From: VXNE01 sp965116625
Lineage (GTDB): Bacteria; Pseudomonadota; Gammaproteobacteria; Pseudomonadales; Azotimanducaceae
Length of the DNA stretch: 64,000 nucleotides
Reading direction: 5' to 3'
NCBI GenBank assembly: GCA_965116625.1
Contig: OZ220717.1
Location: 2,914,001 to 2,978,000, forward strand
The notes beneath the pieces are model-generated. The model was given only the letters and a program-made list of their open reading frames with translations, did not search any database and had not been told where the DNA came from. Both the position numbers and the translations under genes were made by a program. Below, one piece after another: positions 33,101-41,273 of the stretch (positions within the stretch are counted from its first letter, which is position 1; each line of letters starts with the position of its first letter).

Positions 33101-33832
33101 GTGAGCGAAAGACGTATATCCCTTGTCACCGGGGCAAGCCGCGGGATCGGCCGCGCGATCGCTTCCCGCCTCGCGGCCGACGGATTATTTGTCGTGGGAA
33201 CGGCCACCGGCACCGAGGGCGTGGAGCGGATTCGCTCGCTGCTGGGCGATAGCGGAACGGGCGTCGTATTGCAGCTCTCGGCCACGGATTCGATTGCGGC
33301 TGCGCTGCATACCGTGGAACGGGAGTTCGGTGCGCCGTCGGTGCTGGTCAATAATGCCGGCATTACCCGTGACGGCTTGTTGATGCGGATGTCCGGGGAT
33401 GAGTGGGACGAGGTCATCGATGTCAACCTGGGCGGCCTCTACCGGCTGACGAAACCGTTGCTGCGGTCGATGATGCGGGCACGCTGGGGCCGTATCGTCA
33501 ATATCGGTTCCGTGGTCGGGCGCATGGGTAATGCGGGCCAGACCAACTACGCTGCCGCCAAGGCGGGGATCGAGGGCTTCACGAGGGCGCTCGCGCGCGA
33601 AGTCGGCACACGGGGCATCACCGTGAACACGGTCGCGCCCGGCTTCATCGATACGGACATGACCGCCGAACTGTCGGACGCGCAGCGCGCCGAGATGATG
33701 CAACGGATTCCCCTCGGCAGAATAGGCGACGCGAAAGAGGTCGCGGCCGCCGTTTCCTTCCTTGTGAGCGACGAAGCCGGGTACATCACTGGTGAGACCG
33801 TGCATGTCAACGGCGGATTGCAGATGCACTGA
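33101..33832 (+). CDS. fabG: 3-oxoacyl-ACP reductase
   Basis: 243 residues from GTG 33101; no clear Shine-Dalgarno is seen. NADPH-dependent SDR of fatty acid elongation: ISLVTGASRGIGRAIASRL, NNAGITRDGLLMRM (the FabG-typical extension), catalytic Ser in NIGSVVGRMGNAGQ, Tyr/Lys in TNYAAAKAG, and TVAPGFIDTDMT. Ends DEAGYITGETVHVNGGLQMH, as in E. coli FabG. Located between acpP and fabF. Confidence 0.94.
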   Translation: MSERRISLVTGASRGIGRAIASRLAADGLFVVGTATGTEGVERIRSLLGDSGTGVVLQLSATDSIAAALHTVEREFGAPSVLVNNAGITRDGLLMRMSGDEWDEVIDVNLGGLYRLTKPLLRSMMRARWGRIVNIGSVVGRMGNAGQTNYAAAKAGIEGFTRALAREVGTRGITVNTVAPGFIDTDMTAELSDAQRAEMMQRIPLGRIGDAKEVAAAVSFLVSDEAGYITGETVHVNGGLQMH

Positions 33833-33848
33833 TGAAACAGGAGAACAG

Positions 33849-35087
33849 ATGGACAAGCGACGGGTAGTGGTCACCGGGGTTGGCATGATTTCGCCGATCG
33901 GCAATACGGTGGAGAACGCCTGGGAGAACGCGTTGGCCGGGGTAAGCGGCGCCGCGAGCATCGATACCTTCGACACATCGGCGCACAGCGTCAAGATCAG
34001 CGCGGCGATCAAGGATCTCGACATTACCGAGCACCTTGATCGCAGGGAGGCGCGGCGCATGGATGAGTTCATCCAGTACGGCCTGATTGCCGGCAGCCAG
34101 GCTGTCGAGGACGCGGGTCTCGAGGACCTGGACGAGGCCGCCCGGGGCCGGGTGGGCGTTGCCATCGGCTCGGGGATCGGTGGAATCATCACCATCACCA
34201 GGACGGAAGGGGACCTGAATCGGGGTGGGCCAAGGCGGGTGTCGCCGTTTTTCGTACCCGCCAGCGTCGTCAACATGCTGGCAGGGAACCTGTCCATGAA
34301 GTACGGCTTTCGCGGCCCGAACCTGGCCATCGTCACTGCGTGTACGACCGGCGCGCACAACATCGGCTACGGCGCGCGGACGATCCAGTACGGCGATGCG
34401 GACGTCATGGTGGTTGGCGGATCGGAGAAGTCGATTTCGCCCCTTACCGTGGCCGGATTTGCGTCGATGCGCGCACTGTCCACGCGCAACGACGATCCCG
34501 AACGCGCGAGCCGGCCGTGGGACAGGGACCGCGATGGTTTCGTGCTGGGAGACGGGGCGGGCGTCATGGTGCTGGAGTCGTACGAACATGCCAGCAGGCG
34601 GGGCGCGAACATCTATTGCGAAATGGCCGGCTTCGGCATGAGCGCGGACGCACACCACATCACCAGCCCCCCGGATGACGGCGCAGGGGCCATCGCGTCG
34701 ATGGAGAACGCCATCCGCGACGCCGGGCTGACACCGGACGACATCGACTTCGTCAATGCCCACGGTACGTCCACGCCCCAGGGAGACGTGGCGGAGACCC
34801 TTGCGGTCAAGGCGGTGTTCGGCGCGGATACGCGTGTCCCGGTCAATTCGAGCAAGTCGATGATCGGCCACCTGCTGGGCGCCGCAGGTGCGGTGGAGGG
34901 GATATTCACTGCGCTCTCGCTGGAGCGCCAGGTGATCCATCCCACCATCAACCTCGAGCATCCCGGCGATGGATGCGACCTGGACTACGTCCCCGGCGAG
35001 GCCCGGGACATGTCCGTCAACGCGGCGCTTACCAACTCCTTCGGGTTCGGCGGCACCAACGGCACCCTGGTCTTTACGCGTATCTGA
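33849..35087 (+). CDS. fabF: 3-oxoacyl-ACP synthase II (KASII)
   Basis: 412 residues from ATG 33849 with CAGGAG upstream, 16 nt after fabG. It elongates acyl-ACP with malonyl-ACP. It starts KRRVVVTGVGMISPIGN; the Cys nucleophile is in IVTACTTGAHNIG, the two His residues in NAHGTSTPQGD and SKSMIGHLLGAAGAVE, and the end is TNSFGFGGTNGTLVF. pabC, which follows fabF in E. coli, is absent; a palindromic element occupies the gap to mltG. Confidence 0.95.
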   Translation: MDKRRVVVTGVGMISPIGNTVENAWENALAGVSGAASIDTFDTSAHSVKISAAIKDLDITEHLDRREARRMDEFIQYGLIAGSQAVEDAGLEDLDEAARGRVGVAIGSGIGGIITITRTEGDLNRGGPRRVSPFFVPASVVNMLAGNLSMKYGFRGPNLAIVTACTTGAHNIGYGARTIQYGDADVMVVGGSEKSISPLTVAGFASMRALSTRNDDPERASRPWDRDRDGFVLGDGAGVMVLESYEHASRRGANIYCEMAGFGMSADAHHITSPPDDGAGAIASMENAIRDAGLTPDDIDFVNAHGTSTPQGDVAETLAVKAVFGADTRVPVNSSKSMIGHLLGAAGAVEGIFTALSLERQVIHPTINLEHPGDGCDLDYVPGEARDMSVNAALTNSFGFGGTNGTLVFTRI

Positions 35088-35118
35088 ACCCAGGCTCGCC
35101 GCCCCGGTATTGTTGCTG

Positions 35119-35280
35119 GTGCTCCGTCAGGCCCAAATCTACGGGTATCTGCGGGTCTTTTTGGCCCCTGGACTTTGTTGCTCCTCCTTGTGTGGTGCCT
35201 GCCACACGGCGTCGTCGCGCCTCGCCAGGAACCAAAAATCCCTCGCAGCTACACTCGCATATTTGGGCGTGACGGAGCAC
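35119..35280. mobile_element. 162-bp palindromic MITE-like element
   Basis: The outer 20 bp are inverted repeats (35119-35138 GTGCTCCGTCAGGCCCAAAT; complement of 35261-35280 differs at one base). The similarity continues inward: TGCGGGTCTTTTTGG against TGCGAGGGATTTTTGG, and at the centre GTGTGG-TGCCTG-CCACAC. The whole unit can fold into one long imperfect hairpin. It has no ORF. Size, terminal repeats and intergenic position between fabF and mltG fit a miniature inverted-repeat element or a long-hairpin RNA. No clear target-site duplication was found. Confidence 0.6.
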
Positions 35281-35331
35281 TAGGGGCGACGGACGGAGCC
35301 AGGGGCGTCGGCTGTGAGTAGAATCGGCGCC

Positions 35332-36342
35332 ATGTCCCGGCGTTCGCAACTATCGCTTGTCGCCATCACGCTGATCGTTGCGCTGGGGGCGTTCTCGGCA
35401 TGGAAGTTCGTTTATGCATGGGCGGACCGGTCCGGTCCGCTGCCCGAACCGGTGGTTGTCGGCGTCGAGCCCGGAACCGGCTTTGGCCAACTGGCGGGCG
35501 AACTCGAACGGCTTCGCGTAGTGTCGAGCGCCGCGTTGTTCTCCGCCCTGGCGCGGTTCGAGGGCGCCACGGAATCGGTGCGCGCGGGAGAGTACCGGTT
35601 CGGCAGGCAAATCGAACCGAAAACCGTGCTGCGGCAACTCGTGAACGGGGATGTGGTGGTCTACAGGCTGCGAATCCTGGAGGGCTGGTCGGTTTCCGAT
35701 CTGCTCGCCGCGGTAGGAAAGGCGCCGGCGGTCGTGACCACGCTTGCGGGCGCGGATATCCGTGAACTCCTGGCGCAACTGGATCTCGGTTCCGGGCATG
35801 CGGAAGGACAGTTTTTCCCGGACACCTATCACTATGTCCAGGGTGCGACCGATGCGGAAATCCTGCGCAGGGCCTACCGGAAGATGCAGTTTGTTATCGA
35901 GTCCGAATGGAATGAACGCGCCCGGAACCTGCCGTACCGCGAGCGGTCCGAAGCGCTTGTCATGGCATCGCTGATCGAAAAGGAGACGGGCGTGGCCTCC
36001 GATCGGGCGAGAGTCGCCGGCGTTTTCGTGCGCAGACTTGAGCAGCGCATGAAGCTGCAGGCCGATCCGTCCGTGATCTACGGCCTGGGAAGCGATTTCG
36101 ACGGCAACCTGACCCGCGCCCATCTTGCCCTGGACACCCCGTACAACACGTACACCCGGAAAGGGCTGCCGCCCACGCCGATCGCATTGCCCGGGCGCGC
36201 GGCGATCCATGCGGCGCTGCACCCGGCGCAGGAAGAGGTCATGTACTTCGTTGCGCGGGGCGACGGTTCGACCGAGTTCTCCGTCACGCTGACGGAGCAC
36301 CGGGAGGCGGTCAGGCGGTTCCAGCTCGGCGAGGTTCCGTGA
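35332..36342 (+). CDS. mltG: Endolytic murein transglycosylase MltG (YceG-like)
   Basis: 336 residues from ATG 35332; GTG 35314 would add six residues. An N-terminal membrane anchor (LSLVAITLIVALGAFSAWKF) is followed by the LysM-like and YceG domains. The catalytic Glu is in EALVMASLIEKETG (about 217). FFPDTYHY, LQADPSVIYGLG and PYNTYTRKGLPPTPIALPG are family blocks. It cleaves nascent glycan strands at the inner membrane. A TAGAAT hexamer at 35318-35323 just before the ATG could be a -10 for a near-leaderless message. tmk overlaps its stop by one base. Confidence 0.92.
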   Translation: MSRRSQLSLVAITLIVALGAFSAWKFVYAWADRSGPLPEPVVVGVEPGTGFGQLAGELERLRVVSSAALFSALARFEGATESVRAGEYRFGRQIEPKTVLRQLVNGDVVVYRLRILEGWSVSDLLAAVGKAPAVVTTLAGADIRELLAQLDLGSGHAEGQFFPDTYHYVQGATDAEILRRAYRKMQFVIESEWNERARNLPYRERSEALVMASLIEKETGVASDRARVAGVFVRRLEQRMKLQADPSVIYGLGSDFDGNLTRAHLALDTPYNTYTRKGLPPTPIALPGRAAIHAALHPAQEEVMYFVARGDGSTEFSVTLTEHREAVRRFQLGEVP

Positions 36343-36965
36343 TGGGGCGCGGCCGGTTCATCACCCTGGAGGGCTCCGAGGGCGCCGGGAAGTCGACGAA
36401 TATCGAAGTTGCCCAACAGTGCCTGTCCGCCATGGGTATCGACGTGGTGGTCACCCGGGAGCCCGGCGGCACGCCGCTGGCGGAGGAGATTCGGGGCGTG
36501 CTCCTCTCCACGCGCGAGGAAGCCGTCGATCCGCTGACAGAGACACTGCTCATGTTCGCGGCCAGGGCACAGCACCTGGCGAAAGTCGTCAAACCGGGGC
36601 TAGCCGCGGGGCGTTGGGTGCTTTGCGAACGCTTCACCGACGCGACGCACGCGTACCAGGGAGGTGGGCGTGGGCTCGAGTCCGGTCAGATTGACGCACT
36701 TGCAGGCCTCGTGCACCCCGGCTTCGAACCGGACCTCACGCTGTATCTCGACCTGCCCGTGGAGCAGGCGCTGGCGCGTATCAGCGCGCGGGCGCTCGAC
36801 CGCTTCGAGCGCGAGCGGGTGGAGTTCTTCGAACGGGTCCGTGCGCGCTACCTCGAACTTGCCCGGGCCAATCCGCGCATGCGCGTGATCGATGCCGCTC
36901 GATCGCCCGCCGAAGTAGCGGCGGAGATCGAGGCGCATCTGCGGGACTTTGGGAACGTGTCGTGA
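36342..36965 (+). CDS. tmk: Thymidylate kinase
   Basis: 207 residues from ATG 36342, overlapping the mltG stop (TGATG). It phosphorylates dTMP. P-loop FITLEGSEGAGKSTNIEV, DR-type motif VVTREPGGTPLAEEIR, the RxTDATHAYQGGGRGL lid-proximal segment, and TLYLDLPVEQAL. Order mltG-tmk-holB is conserved. Confidence 0.94.
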   Translation: MGRGRFITLEGSEGAGKSTNIEVAQQCLSAMGIDVVVTREPGGTPLAEEIRGVLLSTREEAVDPLTETLLMFAARAQHLAKVVKPGLAAGRWVLCERFTDATHAYQGGGRGLESGQIDALAGLVHPGFEPDLTLYLDLPVEQALARISARALDRFERERVEFFERVRARYLELARANPRMRVIDAARSPAEVAAEIEAHLRDFGNVS

Positions 36966-37834
36966 ATCTCCCCCCCTGGCTGCTCGCGCCCTCGCGCAGG
37001 TTCGAACGGATGGCGACGGGTGGCCGGACACCACACGCGGTGCTTGTGCACGGTCCCGGAGGATGGGGAGAGGAGATGCTCGCCTCTCGATGCGCACTGA
37101 CACTACTCGGGCTGAAGGCGGAGTCTGGCGCTCGCTCGCTCGCGCATCCCGACCTGCGCTGGGTAGAACCCGATGGGCAGACGGTCAGGATCGACCAGGT
37201 GCGGGACATCGGGGAGTTCATGCACCAGACCGCCCGGCGCGGCACGGCGAAAGTGGCCGTGCTGAACCGTGCCGATCGCATGACGGTCAACGCGGCGAAC
37301 GCGTTGCTGAAGACCCTCGAAGAACCGTCATCGGGAGGTTTCCTGATCCTGGTGACGGATGCGCCGGACCGATTGCCGGCCACCGTGCGCAGCCGTTGCC
37401 AGCGGCTTCCCGTATTCGCCGCAGACGAGACGGCCGTGCTCGCGTGGCTGGCGGGGGAGGGGCTGGATCCGGATCGCGCCTCGGCCCATGTGGCGGAACT
37501 CGGAGGCGCGCCATACCGGGTCCTCGAAGCGATGCAACGCGGCGAAGCGCCCATTCGCGACGTGTTGAATGCGGTGGCGTCCGGCGAACAGGCGTGCCTC
37601 GTGGCGGCCGAGAACTGGCGTGACGAAGACCTGGTCGACCTCGCCAGCCGATGGGTGCGGATCGTTCACGGCATGGCACGCGATGCCGAGGACCCCAGGG
37701 CCCTGCTCGACTTCGCGGACGATCTCACGGCGTTGCGGATGGCCGCTTTGACCAACAGCGGTCTCGGCCGCCAGGTTCAGCTCGAACGGCTGCTGCTGGC
37801 CTGGGCGTCGCTTCCGGTCCCGACGGGGCGTTGA
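36962..37834 (+). CDS. holB: DNA polymerase III subunit delta'
   Basis: 290 residues from GTG 36962, overlapping the tmk stop as GTGA. Clamp-loader component. AVLVHGPGGWGEEMLA replaces a canonical P-loop, consistent with delta' not binding ATP productively. WVEPDGQTVRIDQVRDIGEF, KVAVLNRADRMTVNAANALL and KTLEEPSSGGFLILVTD are family blocks. The zinc-binding cysteines of many homologs are not evident. Confidence 0.88.
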   Translation: MNLPPWLLAPSRRFERMATGGRTPHAVLVHGPGGWGEEMLASRCALTLLGLKAESGARSLAHPDLRWVEPDGQTVRIDQVRDIGEFMHQTARRGTAKVAVLNRADRMTVNAANALLKTLEEPSSGGFLILVTDAPDRLPATVRSRCQRLPVFAADETAVLAWLAGEGLDPDRASAHVAELGGAPYRVLEAMQRGEAPIRDVLNAVASGEQACLVAAENWRDEDLVDLASRWVRIVHGMARDAEDPRALLDFADDLTALRMAALTNSGLGRQVQLERLLLAWASLPVPTGR

Positions 37835-37911
37835 TCACCGGGATCTCCCACGAGAGATAGCGCTCCTGTCCTACTGACGGGACACCTCGCGGCCTGTGAG
37901 AATACGGCTTC

Positions 37912-38280
37912 ATGCCAGGTGAAGCCCACATCGAACGGGAGTCCGGCCGGAATGACGGCATCCTGTCCCTGTGGATCAGGGACAGGCGTGTTCTTCGTGC
38001 CGCGTACATGCCGTTCCTGACCCACGGCGGGCTTTTCGTTCCGACGGACAGGCAGTTCCGCCTCGGTGACGAGGTCTTCCTGCTGCTGCGGCTGCTGGAC
38101 GAGCCCGAACGGATTCCGGTGGCGGGGACGATTGCCTGGGTCACGCCGCGGGGCGCGCAGGGCCAGCGCGTGGCGGGCGCCGGCATCCAGTTCAGCGTCG
38201 ACTCCGGCTTCGCCCGGGAGAAGATCGAGAACTACCTGGCCGACGCGCCGGCAACGGACTACCGCACGCATACCATGTGA
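37912..38280 (+). CDS. pilZ: PilZ-domain protein
   Basis: 122 residues. It matches the single-domain PilZ proteins that follow holB in many gammaproteobacteria: ILSLWIRDRRVLRAAYMPFL, GGLFVPTDRQFRLGDEVFLL, IAWVTPRGAQGQRVAGAGIQF. The RxxxR and D/NxSxxG motifs needed to bind cyclic-di-GMP are absent, as in PilZ proper, which works in type IV pilus assembly by protein contacts. Stop codon is 12 nt from the stop of the convergent prolidase. Confidence 0.82.
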   Translation: MPGEAHIERESGRNDGILSLWIRDRRVLRAAYMPFLTHGGLFVPTDRQFRLGDEVFLLLRLLDEPERIPVAGTIAWVTPRGAQGQRVAGAGIQFSVDSGFAREKIENYLADAPATDYRTHTM

Positions 38281-38292
38281 GGCGCGGCCCGG

Positions 38293-39660
38293 TCAGGCCG
38301 GTGTCGTGTCCAGCCGCTGGAATGCCGGGCGCGTCAGGTTATCGCAGCCGTCGTCGGTCACGAGCACGTCGTCTTCCACGCGAATGCCGCCACAGGCGAG
38401 GAACGACTCGACCCTGGGCCACGCGATTTCGTTCGCGTACGGCGCCTTGGCGGCACGTTCGAGCAGTTGTGGAATGAAGTAGATCCCCGGTTCGATGGTA
38501 AAGACCTGCCGGGCCTCGACCCGCCGCGTGAGGCGCAGCGCGGGATAGCGTCCCGGCGGCGGCGAAACGCGGCCATCGGGTGCCGCCAGCCACCCGCCCA
38601 CGTCGTGCGTCTGGAGTCCCAGCAGGTGCCCCAGGCCGTGCGGAAAGAAAACGTCCGTGATGCCGGCTTCGAACGCGGTATCGGCTTCGCATCGGACCAG
38701 TCCGAACCGGGCCAGCAGCTCGCCTATGCTGCGAGACATGCGTTCGTGGAGGTCGACATAGGAGATTCCCGGCCGGATGCCGTCGATGAGGGCACGCTGT
38801 TTCTGGTCGAGGGCATCGATCAACTCCGCGAAGGCATCCTGCTCCGCGCTGTAGGTGCGGGTGATATCGGACGCATAGCCGAGGTGCCGGCCGCCGGCGT
38901 CGATGAGAAAGCTGCGGCGTTTCGACGGTGGATGCGGGTCCCGATGCTGGTAATGGAGCACGGCGGCGTGGTCGTTCTGGGCGATGATGTTCGGATACGG
39001 GAGTTCCGCGTCCGTCTGCCGGCTGGCGTTGAGATAGGCGAAGTGGATATCCAGTTCGCTCGCAGCGTCGAAAAATGCGTCGCGGGCGGCCAGGTGGCCG
39101 GCCACACCGATATCGGTCGCCTGGCGAATGGCGCCGATCTCGAAGTCGCTCTTGCAGGCGCGGGCATGGTAGACGTGTGTGACGAGGCTCTCCGGGTTGA
39201 CCGCCAGTTGCCCGGTGTCGCCACGCAGCTGCTCGGGGGGGCCGACGTACGCGACCCGGCCCGCCCTGGCGGCGGCGTTGATGGCGGCGGCCGCGAGCGC
39301 GTCGGCATCGCCGCCGACATGGACCTCGAAGTGTGCCCCGGCCCAATCCGGCGCCGACGCGGGCAGATGCCAGAAGTCGGCCTCGCGGTGAAAGAAGAGC
39401 CGCGGTTTTTCGCCTGGACGGTACACGAGCAGGGAGTTTTCGGTGCGGTCGTCCGGCACCCATTGCGCGAAGTTCGGGTTGGGCCGGAAGGGCGGAGCGA
39501 TGTCGTCCTCGTAGTAGAAGCTGGCGCTTCCCGCGGGCACCACTGCCGCGTCTACGCCTGCGGACTCCATGCCGGCGGTCCAGGTGTCGGACAGGGTGGC
39601 CAGGTGGCGCGCGAATGCACGACTGTCGAAACGTGGGGGCGAAACCGGTGATTCAGCCAT
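38293..39660 (-). CDS. pepQ: Xaa-Pro dipeptidase
   Basis: 455 residues from ATG 39660. It cleaves dipeptides ending in proline. The C-terminal pita-bread fold has the five metal ligands: Asp in LIDAGGRHLGYASDITRTYS (two Asp), His in FPHGLGHLLGLQTHDVGG, Glu in FTIEPGIYFIPQLL and Glu in GGIRVEDDVLVT. The N-terminal ~170 residues form the PepQ-type domain (SFYYEDDIAPPFRPNPNFAQ). Length matches bacterial PepQ rather than PepP. Confidence 0.9.
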   Translation of the reverse strand: MAESPVSPPRFDSRAFARHLATLSDTWTAGMESAGVDAAVVPAGSASFYYEDDIAPPFRPNPNFAQWVPDDRTENSLLVYRPGEKPRLFFHREADFWHLPASAPDWAGAHFEVHVGGDADALAAAAINAAARAGRVAYVGPPEQLRGDTGQLAVNPESLVTHVYHARACKSDFEIGAIRQATDIGVAGHLAARDAFFDAASELDIHFAYLNASRQTDAELPYPNIIAQNDHAAVLHYQHRDPHPPSKRRSFLIDAGGRHLGYASDITRTYSAEQDAFAELIDALDQKQRALIDGIRPGISYVDLHERMSRSIGELLARFGLVRCEADTAFEAGITDVFFPHGLGHLLGLQTHDVGGWLAAPDGRVSPPPGRYPALRLTRRVEARQVFTIEPGIYFIPQLLERAAKAPYANEIAWPRVESFLACGGIRVEDDVLVTDDGCDNLTRPAFQRLDTTPA

Positions 39661-39829
39661 GCGCAATTCCAATTCGGTCGGACAACCAGCGATGCGGCAT
39701 GGCGGCCGGGCCACATCCTGCCCGGCCGCGGGGAATCGCCGCCGGTCGAAGCATAGACCAAAGACACGTTCCGGCGCAGGCGGGTTTCGTGATATACATA
39801 CGGCCATTCAACTGGGTATGGGAGAACCA

Positions 39830-40708
39830 ATGGAGGCTTATGCCTACGCCAGACCGACGACCGTGGACGAGGCGGTATCGGTCCTTGCGGCACATGCGAA
39901 AGAGGGCCGGCGTACACAGCTATTGGCTGGCGGCACGGATGTGCTGGTGCAGATGCGGTCGGTTGATCGCGAGCCGCGCACGCTGGTCGATGTCAAGCAC
40001 ATAGCGGACACGAACCGGCTCGACATCGACTCGGACCCCGTATTCATCGGGGCGGCGATTCCCTCGGCCATGCTGAACGAGAACGACGAACTGAAGTCGT
40101 TGTTTCCGGGACTGATCGAAGCTGCCGACCTGATTGGATCGACCCAGATCCAGGGACGGGCAACGATCGGCGGCAATCTCTGCAACTCGTCTCCCGCCGG
40201 GGACACCATCCCGGCCATCATCGCCGCCGGTGGCGTCTGCGTCATAGCGGGTTCCGGTGGCACGCGGCGCGTAGCCTGCGAAGACTTCCTGACCGGGGTC
40301 GGCACCAACGTCCTCGAAGCGGACGAACTGCTGGTCGGGCTCGAGTTTCCAAGACCGAAGGGGCGCACCGCCGACGGTTACCTGCGTTTCATTCCCCGCA
40401 CCGAAATGGATATCGCCGTCGCCGGCGCAGGTGTCGCGCTGACCCTGGACGACGGCGGCACGTGCACTGCCGCGCGGGTCGCCATTGGTGCCGTCGCGCC
40501 GACGGCCCTGCTGGTGCCCGAGGCCGCGGATGCGCTGATCGGCACGAAGGTGGACGACGAGGCCCTCGCCGCCGCCGGGGCGGCCTGCACCGCCGCTGCG
40601 TCACCGATCTCGGACAAGCGCGGGACCGTCGAGTACCGAAACAAGGTGGTGGCCGTGCTCTGTCGACGGGCAGGGGCGAACGCCAGGGACCGGGCGCTTG
40701 CGCGCTGA
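39830..40708 (+). CDS. Molybdenum hydroxylase FAD-binding subunit (CoxM/XdhB-like)
   Basis: 292 residues from ATG 39830, with GGAG 6 nt upstream; ATG 39818 is less likely. It contains the FAD pyrophosphate motifs LAGGTDVLVQMR and ATIGGNLCNSSPAGD, and ends with the CO-dehydrogenase flavoprotein C-terminal domain. It passes electrons from the FeS subunit to an acceptor. First gene of a five-gene unit: FAD, 2Fe-2S and molybdopterin subunits, a MoaD-like protein, and a PfkB kinase. Confidence 0.87.
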   Translation: MEAYAYARPTTVDEAVSVLAAHAKEGRRTQLLAGGTDVLVQMRSVDREPRTLVDVKHIADTNRLDIDSDPVFIGAAIPSAMLNENDELKSLFPGLIEAADLIGSTQIQGRATIGGNLCNSSPAGDTIPAIIAAGGVCVIAGSGGTRRVACEDFLTGVGTNVLEADELLVGLEFPRPKGRTADGYLRFIPRTEMDIAVAGAGVALTLDDGGTCTAARVAIGAVAPTALLVPEAADALIGTKVDDEALAAAGAACTAAASPISDKRGTVEYRNKVVAVLCRRAGANARDRALAR

Positions 40709-40780
40709 CGCGGCGAGGGTCGGCAAGAACCAGCAAGAAAACGAAACATCCGAACATGAATACAGGTATGAGTACACGCT

Positions 40781-41260
40781 ATGAGTAAGGTACATGTCGT
40801 AACAAGCGTTAACGGCGAACCGCGGGAGATGTTGTGCGAACCGCAACAGTCGCTGCTTGAGGTCTTGAGGGACGAACTCGGAATGACGGGGACCAAGGAA
40901 GGGTGCGCGACCGGAGACTGCGGCGCGTGTTCCGTGCTGGTGGACGGACGCCTCGTGTGTTCCTGTCTGATGCTCGGTGTCGAGGCGCAAGGCGTCGACA
41001 TCACGACGATCGAGGGCATTGCCGAAGGGTCCACGCTGCATCCCGTGCAGCGCAAGTTCCTCGAACACGCCGCGCTGCAGTGCGGCATCTGCACGCCGGG
41101 ATTCATCGTGGCGACGAAAGCGCTGCTCGACAGGAATCCCGATCCCGACGAGAGAACGATCCGTTACTGGCTGGCCGGCAACCTGTGCCGATGCACCGGC
41201 TACGACAAGATCATTCGCGCGGTGCAGGACGCCGCGGCGGAACTGGCCCACGAAGCCTGA
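40781..41260 (+). CDS. Molybdenum hydroxylase [2Fe-2S] subunit (CoxS/XdhC-like)
   Basis: 159 residues. N-terminal plant-ferredoxin-type cluster ligands in TKEGCATGDCGACSVLVDG and CSC; second cluster ligands in QCGICTPGFIV and NLCRCTGYDKI. Length and double-cluster layout are standard for the small subunit. It lies 14 nt before the large subunit. Confidence 0.92.
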   Translation: MSKVHVVTSVNGEPREMLCEPQQSLLEVLRDELGMTGTKEGCATGDCGACSVLVDGRLVCSCLMLGVEAQGVDITTIEGIAEGSTLHPVQRKFLEHAALQCGICTPGFIVATKALLDRNPDPDERTIRYWLAGNLCRCTGYDKIIRAVQDAAAELAHEA

Positions 41261-41273
41261 CGGGAGAATCCTC

